Source: JAIVJN01 sp036732565 (GTDB lineage: Bacteria; Acidobacteriota; Vicinamibacteria; Vicinamibacterales; UBA2999). Taken from it: 5,525 nt of DNA. Position 1 is the stretch's first letter; every line of letters begins with the position of its first letter. Below the pieces are notes generated by a model, which saw only the letters and a list, made by a program, of their open reading frames with translations, searched no databases and was not told where the DNA came from. Below, piece after piece: positions 1 to 5,525 of this stretch. The position numbers were made by a program, and so were the translations under genes. Location: assembly GCA_036732565.1 (NCBI GenBank), contig DAINCF010000482.1, positions 1-5,525 on the forward strand, in the 5' to 3' direction.

Positions 1-1
1 G

Positions 2-115
2 GCCGAGCGGGTCGGCATGCTCGGCGGCCGCCACTCGATCGTGTCGGCGCCTGGTCAGGGAACGACGGTGACGATCGTGCTGCCGGCCCCGTCCGGCGAG
101 GAGCCTGCCGGATGA
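2..115 (+). CDS. Sensor histidine kinase, C-terminal end of HATPase_c domain (5' partial)
   Basis: Only the last 37 codons and the TGA stop are present; the gene enters from the left edge. The peptide reads ERVGMLGGRHSIVSAPGQGT followed by TVTIVLP. This is the closing part of a GHKL ATP-binding domain: a helix with the GG turn, a beta strand, the glycine-rich G2-type box (GQGT), and the final strand ending in LP. The 'ERV.MLGG' wording is most like the HisKA_3 (NarX/DesK-type) kinases, which usually phosphorylate a LuxR/NarL-type response regulator encoded just downstream. The domain is followed by a short acidic tail, so this is the natural C-terminus. The stop overlaps an ATG as ATGA, the normal coupling to a regulator gene, but no intact regulator follows. 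The sensory input domain and the phosphorylated histidine lie outside the window, so the signal cannot be inferred. Confidence 0.88.
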   Translation, partial: AERVGMLGGRHSIVSAPGQGTTVTIVLPAPSGEEPAG

Positions 116-119
116 GGCC

Positions 120-168
120 AAGCCGTCGTTGTCTCGCCAGACTACAAGCGGTCCAGGCGATAGGCGGT
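120..168. repeat. 49-bp imperfect direct repeat, left copy
   Basis: This stretch aligns without gaps to 4556-4604. By my hand count 40 of 49 positions are identical. The first 8 bases are identical and the last 27 (142-168) carry one mismatch; the middle diverges. In the right copy the 27 bases are the final codons and stop of the LCCL gene, and the first 22 bases are the DNA just past that stop. The two copies lie in the same orientation 4436 bp apart. They bracket the large surface-protein gene and the cytochrome remnant. Confidence 0.75.
142..168 (-). pseudogene. Relic of an LCCL-gene 3' end
   Basis: Read on the minus strand this encodes TAYRLDRL followed by a TAG stop. It is nearly identical to the TAYRVDRL-stop that ends the LCCL-domain gene at 4578. 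Upstream in this frame (169 onward) the translation runs through SKTCP and no longer resembles an LCCL domain; the conserved 'NGV.S' and 'YTGDS' segments are absent. Only about eight codons plus the stop are left. It could be the stub of a deleted second LCCL paralogue or a partial duplication of the intact gene's end. The frame is not expected to be expressed. Confidence 0.5.
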
Positions 169-321
169 CGGGCAGGTCTTCGAGGCCGCATGTCGCGGCG
201 AATCAACCTGGGATTCTGGTAAGCGGAGTCGACCCGTAGCCGCACCGGGCCGCGTCGCGTGTGCTTGCGGGCAATGTCGTCCGCCCGTGGCTCGACATGT
301 GCGCGGCGCTACGACGCGCGA

Positions 322-3300
322 TCACGGAGGCGTCACGATCGGGCCCGGAATGACCGTCACGCCCGCATCGACGTTCACTCCCGTTGCAGATGCCGGGGAG
401 ACGGTATTGGTCGATGTGATCTGCGTAGTTGCATCACCGCTGCCCACGAGCTGCACCGTGCCGCCGGTGCTCTCTGCCAATCGATACGCTGCGTGACCGG
501 TCTGAAGAGGGAACTCGTGGCTCGGGTCGAATGCGGTATTGCCAGCGACGTCGACATTCAGCACCGCCGCAGGACCACCGGAGAGCGAAGCAGCCACCAC
601 GAAGATCGATGATTCCGGGCACGGTGTGCCTGGCGGCGCAGGACAGGCCGACGTGTCCGTCCCGCTCGGAACCGTCACGAGGTTGTTCGTCACCGAGACG
701 TCGGCAGGGTGTGCGCTTACTGTCGTGGGCGCCTGGCGACTCACCTCGATGGCATGCCCGTTGGGCACTTCGTGAATCTGGTTGTCGGTCACGAGCGCGA
801 CGAGGCGCCCGTCGCCAGCCCCCTCGACGCGGAGGCCGTAGCCGGCCACGCTCCCCGAATCGAGCACAGCGCTGGTGCCGATCGTGTTGTGCTCGATCCG
901 CACCCGTATCACAGCCGCGGCGGTCGAGGCGGCGGCCATCCCCACGCCGATCCCACCCTCCCGATTGCCGTTGACGGTGTTGTTCCGCACGGTCGCGGTT
1001 ACCATCGCCGATTGATTCGCGGATAATAGCAGGCCGCCCCGCTGGTTGTCCGCGATCACGGAGCTCTCGATCGTCAAGTTCTCCACCACTGCTGTTCCGA
1101 AGAAGGCCACCACGATCCCTGAGCCGTATGCGCCAGCAACGGCATCCGTGAACCTCGAGCTGGAGACGCTGAACGACGTGAGCGATGCGTTGAAGTTGCC
1201 CACCAAGAGACCCACATCGAAGTGCGACACAGTCGTATGGTGGACGGCGAGGGAACCGCTGGCTTCTTCCACGACGATCCCGCTACCGGTGTCGTAGCCC
1301 GTGAGGGTCAAATACCCGAGACTGACGTTGCGCGCGCTCTGAAGCCAAACGCCAACCTGCGTACTCAAAATGACGCCGCCAGACCCGTTGTTCGAGGCGC
1401 CACCATCGCCGGTGATCGTGAAGCTGCCGCTGGCCTGGTTTACGTTGAGGAGGTGAATCGCAGGCAGCGAGGTGGTCTGCACGTTGACGCTCCGAAGGTT
1501 GATGCCAAAGTTCGGCGCGCCGCCTGGCGTCGAATTCACGTCCTGGAAGTAGACACCGCCGGCGCCTCCACTCGCGTTCACAACGACATCGTTCTTGATC
1601 GTGAGTCCGTTCACGCCGACGCCGCCTATCCCTCCGCCAGTCGTGGCTGAGACGGCAATCGAGCTGATGGTGACGTTGTCGCCGATGATGGTCACGCTGC
1701 CGAAAATCGTGGCGACGGGACCTGCCGGAATCGCCAGCCCGACGACCGGGGTGAAGGCGGCGCCAGCCCCCCACAGCGTTTGACCCGGCTCCGACCAGAA
1801 ACTGCCGGTGTGGCCGCCCGAGTGTAGGTAGATATAGTCACCGGCCGCGTCGGCGTCGCCGGCGCCATCGGCGGCATTGACGCTATTGAGCGAGTTGAAC
1901 GGCGCGTTGGATCGACCATCGCCCGCGCCGGCCAACGAATTGATGTACCACACGCGCTGGGTGCCGATCGCCAGGGTGATCGTTGCCTGGGCGCTGACGC
2001 CGTTGCTGGTCACTGTGTAGGTGTAGGTGTCGTGGCCAGTGTCTCCAGCTTGCGGCGTGTAGGTGAACGCGCCGTTGACGGCGATGGTGATCTGTCCGCC
2101 CAACGACGTGGCGGCGTCGGTCACCGGCGTCACGACCAGCGACGGCCCGGCGTCATTGGCCAGCACGCTCGCGGCGAACGAGAAGTGCGGCGTGCTCGGC
2201 GATGAGTGACCCGCCGCGACGATCTGCGTATTCCCGAGGCCGGCGGTGTAGGTGTCCGCTGGTGCACTCGGTGCAATCGCGATCGAGACGCTGGTCGATC
2301 CCTGACATGCAGCGACGCTCGTATAGCTGACGGTTCCGTTGAAGACTCCCGTCATCGTCGGCACCCCGGACAGCAGGCCGGTACCGGGATTCAGCGTCAG
2401 GCCTGGCGGCAGATTGGTGGCGCTCCATGTCCCAGCGGGTGCCGCACTTGTCAGACTGAAGGTGGCCGCATAGGCCGCGTTGATCACGCCATTGGGCAGT
2501 GTCGACGGCGTGGAAACGACGGTGATGACCGGACAAGGCTCGAGGACTTGCAACGTGAACGTTTGCGCCGCCGGAGGATCGAGCTGGTTGCTAGCGGTGA
2601 ACGTCAGAGTGTAGTCGCCACTGCTGCCTGGACCTGGTGTCGCGGCGAGCGTCGCGGTGCCGTCATGGTTGTCTGTGAACGTGACACCACTTGGGAGCGT
2701 GCCCACCAGCGTGATGCTGCTGACGGTTGGCGACGCCATCGTCATAACGGTGAACGTGCCCGGCTGACCAATCTGGAAGGACGCGTGGTCAGTGCTGGTG
2801 TAGCGAATGCCGGCGCGCGCGAGGGTGGCGACTACCACGCCAGTCGGGGCGCCGGCCGGCACAGTGGGCAGCTCACCGAGGTCTGGCACGAACGAAAACA
2901 GGATCGACACATCGGTGCCCTTGATCGCGCCGACCATCGGCGGCTGGCCGGGGCCGACGCCAACGACGATGTCGGCGAGGCCGTCGGCGTCGAGATCTCC
3001 GGTGGCGACGCTGATCCCGCTCGGCAATCCCGGTCCGATGTCGTGGAGCAGGCTGCCATCGAGTCCGCTGAACACCTTGATGTGTCCCGTGCCGGTGCTC
3101 GTGCTGGCGACGATGTCGGCGCGACCATCACCGTTGACATCGCCCGCGGCGACGAACATGCCGCCGGTGAACGAGGGACCGAACGGAAACAGCTCGCCAG
3201 CCAGCGAACCGGCGCCGCTGTAGATCTTCAGGGTGCCGGCGCCGAATGCCGGTGCGGTGATGATGTCGTCGATGCCGTCGCCGCTGACGTCGCCGGCCGC

Positions 3301-3903
3301 GATCCGCACACCGCCCGCGAATGCAGGGCCATACGGCATGAGCTCGCCGAGCAGCGCAGCGCCGCCGACCATGCTGTACGCGCGCAGGCGCGCACCTGTG
3401 CCTTCACTGGCGATCAGATCGTTGTTGCCGTCGCCGCTGACATCGCCAACCGCGACGAAGAGGCCGCCGGTCGAGCTGGGACCAAACGGATATCCCTCGC
3501 CCATGACGCTCGCGTCCAGACCACTGTATATGCGCAGCAGCCCGCCGGCCGGTGCGCCGCCGGGCCCGGCGATCGTCCCGGGCCCCATGGCGATGATGCC
3601 GTCGGCGACCCCGTCCGCGTTCAGATCGCCCGCCGCGATCCGCAGGCCCCCGCCGAATGTGGCGCCGAACGGCGACCCGATCGCAACCGGATCATGTCCT
3701 GGCGCGCCGCTGAATAGCTTGACGACACCGTACTGGGTGGCGGTTGCCGCCAGGATGTCAGGCACGCCGTCCTGGGGCAGCACGCTCGGCGTGCCCAATG
3801 ATGCTGGGGTACGAGGTTCGGGGGTTTGTGCTACAGGATTCGCGAACAAGTAGGCAGCGAGAATGCCGACTGCGACGAGAGACCGACGGTCGAGGACGAA
3901 CAT
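322..3903 (-). CDS. Secreted multidomain FG-GAP / Ig-like / cadherin-like / beta-helix surface protein (1193 aa)
   Basis: The start is ATG at 3901-3903, with GGAG five bases upstream and a signal-peptide-like N-terminus: MFVLDRR, then a hydrophobic core at residues 8-21, with cleavage likely between 21 and 26. Residues ~45-335 form an FG-GAP/VCBS beta-propeller with five calcium-binding-type loops (D-x-[NSD]-[AG]-D-G-x-x-D) at 93, 154, 205, 255 and 303, plus a degenerate one near 45. Residues ~375-453 are an Ig-like domain (LPSGVTF..N.DGTATL). Residues ~457-545 are a He_PIG-type Ig domain (LPPGLTLNPGTGLLSGVP at 498-515), where Cys457 and Cys533 could form a disulfide. Residues ~546-646 are a cadherin-like domain (VLAND, GAFTYTP, DTYTYTV). 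From ~650, WYINSLAGAGDGRSNAPFNS opens a right-handed parallel beta-helix rich in N/G turns that runs to about 1170. The protein ends in a Pro-rich tail with no visible membrane anchor or sorting signal, so it is probably released or held non-covalently. Adhesion or polysaccharide binding is plausible. I see no catalytic motif. It appears monocistronic. Confidence 0.93.
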   Translation of the reverse strand: MFVLDRRSLVAVGILAAYLFANPVAQTPEPRTPASLGTPSVLPQDGVPDILAATATQYGVVKLFSGAPGHDPVAIGSPFGATFGGGLRIAAGDLNADGVADGIIAMGPGTIAGPGGAPAGGLLRIYSGLDASVMGEGYPFGPSSTGGLFVAVGDVSGDGNNDLIASEGTGARLRAYSMVGGAALLGELMPYGPAFAGGVRIAAGDVSGDGIDDIITAPAFGAGTLKIYSGAGSLAGELFPFGPSFTGGMFVAAGDVNGDGRADIVASTSTGTGHIKVFSGLDGSLLHDIGPGLPSGISVATGDLDADGLADIVVGVGPGQPPMVGAIKGTDVSILFSFVPDLGELPTVPAGAPTGVVVATLARAGIRYTSTDHASFQIGQPGTFTVMTMASPTVSSITLVGTLPSGVTFTDNHDGTATLAATPGPGSSGDYTLTFTASNQLDPPAAQTFTLQVLEPCPVITVVSTPSTLPNGVINAAYAATFSLTSAAPAGTWSATNLPPGLTLNPGTGLLSGVPTMTGVFNGTVSYTSVAACQGSTSVSIAIAPSAPADTYTAGLGNTQIVAAGHSSPSTPHFSFAASVLANDAGPSLVVTPVTDAATSLGGQITIAVNGAFTYTPQAGDTGHDTYTYTVTSNGVSAQATITLAIGTQRVWYINSLAGAGDGRSNAPFNSLNSVNAADGAGDADAAGDYIYLHSGGHTGSFWSEPGQTLWGAGAAFTPVVGLAIPAGPVATIFGSVTIIGDNVTISSIAVSATTGGGIGGVGVNGLTIKNDVVVNASGGAGGVYFQDVNSTPGGAPNFGINLRSVNVQTTSLPAIHLLNVNQASGSFTITGDGGASNNGSGGVILSTQVGVWLQSARNVSLGYLTLTGYDTGSGIVVEEASGSLAVHHTTVSHFDVGLLVGNFNASLTSFSVSSSRFTDAVAGAYGSGIVVAFFGTAVVENLTIESSVIADNQRGGLLLSANQSAMVTATVRNNTVNGNREGGIGVGMAAASTAAAVIRVRIEHNTIGTSAVLDSGSVAGYGLRVEGAGDGRLVALVTDNQIHEVPNGHAIEVSRQAPTTVSAHPADVSVTNNLVTVPSGTDTSACPAPPGTPCPESSIFVVAASLSGGPAAVLNVDVAGNTAFDPSHEFPLQTGHAAYRLAESTGGTVQLVGSGDATTQITSTNTVSPASATGVNVDAGVTVIPGPIVTPP
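2968..3627 (-). repeat. FG-GAP repeat array within the surface-protein gene
   Basis: Five coding repeats carry the loops DLNADGVADG, DVSGDGNNDL, DVSGDGIDDI, DVNGDGRADI and DLDADGLADI, at 3598-3627, 3415-3444, 3262-3291, 3112-3141 and 2968-2997. Spacing between loops is 61, 51, 50 and 48 residues, so the DNA period is about 150 bp. Most loops are preceded by a shared segment of the form PFGPSFTGGMFVAAGD. Such blades fold into integrin-alpha-like propellers that bind calcium through the aspartates. The repeats have diverged at nucleotide level, so this is an old protein-repeat array and not a recent tandem duplication. Confidence 0.85.
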
Positions 3904-3916
3904 ACACGCTCCGGAG
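3904..3916 (-). promoter_or_regulatory. Ribosome binding site of the surface-protein gene
   Basis: On the minus strand GGAG (complement of 3909-3912) lies five bases before the ATG at 3903. It sits in the self-complementary octamer CTCCGGAG (3909-3916). The signal peptide begins directly at this ATG, which supports the chosen start. An AT-richer patch lies further upstream (about 3943-3975), where a promoter would be expected, but I could not identify a convincing -35/-10 pair. Confidence 0.6.
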
Positions 3917-4232
3917 GACGACGACCGAAGTTGGAGGCGGTTCGTGTATCGACCAATCGGATTGTGAACTTTAGCGTGCCTTGCGAAGGTACGCGTCGCG
4001 GTATGTGCTGCTACGCGGTCGACGGTGCGGCCGCGCCGTCAGGGCACGGTGACGGGCCAAGAGCCGCCGCTTCGCGTCAAGACGCCTTGCCGCTCTCGGG
4101 CATGGCGAGGCGGACACGACACTGGCACGCCCGCAGGCGCAGGCCCGCGCATGTACGTCCCACCTCACCACCAGGCACTCGTGCTGCACGGACGCGGCGC
4201 GCCGCAGACTCGTGCGGCGGATGACATCGCGT
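3917..4232. other. Intergenic region without a recognisable gene
   Basis: About 315 bases separate the surface-protein start from the cytochrome remnant. The part near 3943-3975 is relatively AT-rich and probably holds the promoter for the gene to the left. The rest is GC-rich and open in several frames on both strands. The possible translations are dominated by Arg, Ala, His and Pro, have no recognisable domain, and look like typical non-coding read-through in GC-rich DNA. I found no tRNA, terminator with a T-tract or transposon end. It may contain decayed gene sequence that I cannot identify. Confidence 0.5.
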
Positions 4233-4460
4233 CTATTGTGGCGGGCCGCTCATCGGTGGCGTTGCGCCAGGCTCGGCGTGCGGGATGCTGCTCAGGCATT
4301 CGTAGATCGCGCGCAGGTCGCGATCGGTAAGGCTCTGATACACCGGCCATGGCATGACCTGCAGCAGCGGCGAGATTTGTGGATGCCCCTGTTCGAGGTC
4401 GATGCCGGTGCGCATGATCTGGCGGAACTGATCGAACGTCCACTTCAGCTTGGGGGAATG
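4233..4460 (-). pseudogene. C-terminal remnant of a cytochrome c-family protein
   Basis: The minus-strand frame ending at TAG 4233-4235 reads KWTFDQFRQIMRTGIDLEQG, then HPQISPLLQVMPWPVYQSLT and DRDLRAIYECLSSIPHAEPG. This is the well-known end of a class of periplasmic cytochrome c-like proteins: an 'F..iMRTG.D' segment, an 'LLQvMPWPVY' segment whose Met is the likely axial haem ligand, and a final helix 'LT.rDLraIYeyLsaIP'. The haem attachment motif CXXCH, the signal peptide and the whole N-terminal part are missing. The frame can be extended upstream only to a stop at 4515-4517, and homology fades near 4460. The ATG at 4413-4415 lies inside the conserved segment, so it is not a natural start. 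I read it as the 3' stub of a gene broken by rearrangement. If translated, it could not bind haem covalently. Confidence 0.72.
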
Positions 4461-4513
4461 ACGCCAAGTGCGGGTTCGCGTGCCACACGAGAGCGAAGGC
4501 GAGAGACGACGTT

Positions 4514-4538
4514 TTCACCGAGCACGGGAAGCGGTGAA
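4514..4538. repeat. Short inverted repeat (possible weak hairpin)
   Basis: TTCACCG at 4514-4520 pairs with CGGTGAA at 4532-4538 across an 11-base loop, giving a 7-bp stem. It lies about 40 to 64 bases past the stop of the LCCL gene, where that transcript would end. There is no T-tract after it in the direction of transcription, so it is not a standard intrinsic terminator. It could act as a 3' RNA-stabilising hairpin or be incidental. Confidence 0.3.
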
Positions 4539-4550
4539 GGAAGCGGTGAA
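4527..4550. repeat. Perfect 12-bp tandem duplication
   Basis: The unit GGAAGCGGTGAA occurs twice back to back, at 4527-4538 and 4539-4550, immediately before the right copy of the 49-bp direct repeat. The first unit overlaps the right arm of the small inverted repeat. It probably arose by slippage in non-coding DNA. Confidence 0.6.
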
Positions 4551-4555
4551 TCAGC

Positions 4556-4604
4556 AAGCCGTCATTTCCCGCCCAACCTACAAGCGGTCCACGCGATAGG
4601 CGGT
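4556..4604. repeat. 49-bp imperfect direct repeat, right copy
   Basis: This is the partner of 120-168, in the same orientation and without gaps. It covers the last nine codons and stop of the intact LCCL gene (4578-4604) and 22 bases beyond the stop. Because it is embedded in a functional gene end, this copy is likely the original or a paralogue of the original. The left copy is the stub. Confidence 0.75.
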
Positions 4605-4964
4605 GCCGAAGCGACCGTAGTCGTTGCTCGTCACACCGTTGCGGATCGAACCGTGATACTGCGACAGGGCGGGCATGACGGCGACCCGTACGACCGCTGT
4701 TTCACCAGGCTTGATCGCGCCCGCATGCACCGCCGCCACCGCCAGCGCCGAGTCACCGGTGTAGATATCCGTGCCCCACAGGCTCCCCTCGGCCGCGCCG
4801 GTCACGCGAAAGTAATAGGTGGTGCCAGGTGTCTCGCAGAGATCCTGAATCCGCGCCGGAGCGTCGGACGCGAGGAGACCCTGATCGAGCAGCGCCTTGA
4901 CCTCGTCCGGCGTCAGCTTGTGCTGACGCTCGAAGTGCGCGACCAGCTCTTGAATGACTTTCAC
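4578..4964 (-). CDS. Small LCCL-domain protein (128 aa), coupled to the VWA-like gene
   Basis: Residues ~48-125 match the LCCL fold: 'GS.WGTDIYTGDSALAVAAVHAG' near 60-82, then 'Y.GSIRNGVTSNDYG' near 103-117. The Trp/Gly start, the 'YT.DS..a.AAvHaG' core and the 'rNGV.S' box are family signatures. Residues 1-45 are a predicted helical region (IQELVAHFERQHKLTPDEV) with no signal peptide, so the protein is probably cytoplasmic. The domain contains no cysteine; the only one is Cys43, just before it. Animal LCCL domains, by contrast, are disulfide-bonded. I chose the GTG at 4962-4964 because it overlaps the upstream gene's stop as GTGA and has GGAG eight bases before it. The in-frame ATG at 5037-5039 would overlap the VWA gene by 79 bases and adds unconserved-looking sequence. 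LCCL domains are thought to bind ligands such as lipids or glycans; the bacterial role is unknown. It likely acts with the VWA-like protein. Confidence 0.85.
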   Translation of the reverse strand: MKVIQELVAHFERQHKLTPDEVKALLDQGLLASDAPARIQDLCETPGTTYYFRVTGAAEGSLWGTDIYTGDSALAVAAVHAGAIKPGETAVVRVAVMPALSQYHGSIRNGVTSNDYGRFGTAYRVDRL

Positions 4965-5525
4965 GGCTCGTTCTCCATGACCACGATGCGACCGTACGAC
5001 GGATGAAACGCCGCCGATCGCCCAGGCGGCAGGACCCAAAGGACTTCGTAGGGCATCGGCTCGGCCGGCAACTGCACGTCGCCGTCGGTGATGATCGCCG
5101 CGGCTCTGACCAGTGGATCGGCGGCGAGGCGCTCCATCGCCGGTGTCAGATCGCTCCCGCCGTAGCCGGTGATGGTGTAGTCGGACAGCTCCGCGGGCGA
5201 CAGCGATTCGTCACTGGTCACGGTCACGTCGCACTGCAGCAAGCGGATGTGATCGACGGCCAACGCGTCGCAGAAGTGCGCGATGGCACCCAGCGCGCGC
5301 GGGATCTCGTCGGTCATCGACCCGCTGGTGTCGATGATCACGTTCAACATCCAGCTCTCTCGACGCCGGCCCGGCAAGACGACGTCCGCACGATCGGCGC
5401 CGCGGCGCGACGGGCGCACGAACGTACGGTCGCCGGGCGCGACCGATTCCATCCACCGCTGGAGCACGACCTCCCAGGGTGTGCGATACAAGCCGCGCAG
5501 GGCAGCCACCGCCTGGGTCGTCGCG
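4961..5525 (-). CDS. VWA-like (DUF2201-type) protein, C-terminal part (5' partial)
   Basis: The frame is open from the right edge to TGA 4961-4963. Numbered from an internal GTG at 5507-5509, residues 30-46 read FVRPSRRGADRADVVLPG. This is the linker typical of DUF2201 proteins before their VWA-like domain. Then LNVIIDTSGSM (55-65) gives the metal-binding DxSxS motif (D60, S62, S64; bases 5318-5332). GYGGSDLTPAME (115-126) is the second MIDAS loop, with Ser119 where Thr is common, and IITDGDVQLP (139-148) is the third. Family members are about 400 aa with an N-terminal metallopeptidase-like or helical domain, so the start is almost certainly beyond the window; the frame continues past the GTG as ATTQA. 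These proteins are often encoded next to MoxR-type AAA ATPases and are presumed cytoplasmic partners in chaperone-like complexes. That neighbour would lie to the right. The stop overlaps the LCCL start, which points to one operon. Confidence 0.87.
   Translation of the reverse strand, partial: ATTQAVAALRGLYRTPWEVVLQRWMESVAPGDRTFVRPSRRGADRADVVLPGRRRESWMLNVIIDTSGSMTDEIPRALGAIAHFCDALAVDHIRLLQCDVTVTSDESLSPAELSDYTITGYGGSDLTPAMERLAADPLVRAAAIITDGDVQLPAEPMPYEVLWVLPPGRSAAFHPSYGRIVVMENEP
4962..4976 (-). promoter_or_regulatory. RBS and GTGA stop-start overlap of the LCCL gene
   Basis: GGAG (complement of 4973-4976) sits inside the last codons of the VWA-like gene, eight bases before GTG at 4962-4964. 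The GTG shares three... specifically bases 4962-4963 with the TGA stop at 4961-4963, giving a GTGA junction. This arrangement supports translational coupling and decides the start over the longer ATG alternative. Confidence 0.7.

Larger units (their letters stand above)
112..222 (+). pseudogene. Possible start of a lost response-regulator gene
   Basis: An ATG overlaps the kinase stop (ATGA, 112-115), as is usual for a kinase followed by its response regulator. It opens a 36-codon frame beginning MRPSRR and ending at TAA 220-222. Response regulators of this class often start with a short basic stretch leading into the first beta strand and the acidic pair of the receiver domain. Here there is no strand, no acidic pair and no room for a receiver domain. 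From base 120 the DNA matches the 3' end of the LCCL gene located at 4578-4604. The simplest reading is that the first few codons of a regulator survive and the rest was replaced during a rearrangement. A chance ATGA overlap with no gene behind it is also possible. Confidence 0.35.

Noticed and set aside
185..199. Possible terminator hairpin GCCGC-ATGTC-GCGGC
   Set aside because: The stem has only five pairs, there is no T-tract on either strand, and such short pairings are expected by chance at this GC content.
429..974. 181-codon plus-strand frame rich in Arg, Pro and Ser
   Set aside because: It is antisense to the beta-helix end of the surface-protein gene. Its composition is typical of GC-rich shadow frames, and it has no plausible ribosome site or domain.
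2968..3627. Regular ~150-bp repeats considered as a CRISPR or satellite array
   Set aside because: The periodicity is that of FG-GAP protein blades in an intact reading frame. There are no identical short repeats separated by unique spacers.
2206..3717. 503-codon open frame on the plus strand
   Set aside because: It lies wholly antisense to the surface-protein gene. It is rich in Arg, Asp, Ala and Gly with no recognisable domain, and its length is explained by GC-rich repeated sequence on the other strand.
4165..4557. 130-codon minus-strand frame overlapping the cytochrome remnant
   Set aside because: The recognisable cytochrome motifs are in a different frame. This one gives no family match and has no supported start.
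4212..5006. 264-codon plus-strand frame
   Set aside because: It runs antisense across the cytochrome remnant, the LCCL gene and the end of the VWA-like gene, all of which have clear family motifs on the minus strand.
4965..5039. Longer LCCL protein starting at ATG 5037-5039
   Set aside because: It would overlap the VWA-like coding sequence by 79 bases and add sequence without recognisable features. The GTGA overlap with a well-placed GGAG gives a better start at 4964.

Overview
This is a GC-rich bacterial window (I estimate low-to-mid 60s % GC by eye). It carries genes typical of large soil-type genomes: a two-component kinase tail, a very large secreted FG-GAP/Ig/beta-helix protein, a fragment of a cytochrome c-type protein, and a VWA-like plus LCCL gene pair. 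An acidobacterial-like source would fit the Ig-like/beta-helix protein and the 'MPWPVY' cytochrome tail. That is an inference from family impressions, since no taxonomic marker gene is present.

Layout, left to right. Bases 2-115 (+) are the last codons of a histidine kinase, cut by the left edge. Its stop overlaps an ATG (ATGA), the usual arrangement for a coupled response regulator, but the frame from that ATG closes after 36 codons with no receiver domain. About five codons in, the DNA becomes a 49-bp imperfect copy of the 3' end of the LCCL gene found at 4578. Bases 322-3903 (-) hold one 1193-codon gene for a secreted or surface protein: signal peptide, FG-GAP beta-propeller, two Ig-like domains, a cadherin-like domain and a long right-handed beta-helix. 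Bases 3917-4232 contain no gene I can support. Bases 4233-4460 (-) are a headless C-terminal remnant of a cytochrome c-family protein. Bases 4578-4964 (-) encode a 128-aa LCCL-domain protein. Its GTG start overlaps the stop of a VWA-like (DUF2201-type) gene at 4961-5525 (-), whose 5' end lies beyond the right edge.

Functionally there are three unrelated parts. At the right, a translationally coupled VWA-like/LCCL pair probably works as one intracellular unit, perhaps with a MoxR-type AAA ATPase outside the window. In the middle is a stand-alone exported repeat protein. At the left is a sensor kinase tail that seems to have lost its regulator. The gene remnants and the direct repeats on both sides of the adhesin-like gene suggest that the 4.4 kb between the kinase and the LCCL gene was assembled by rearrangement or insertion. 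The clearest points worth follow-up are the VWA-LCCL coupling, with an LCCL domain that lacks cysteines and a signal peptide, and the duplicated LCCL gene end.
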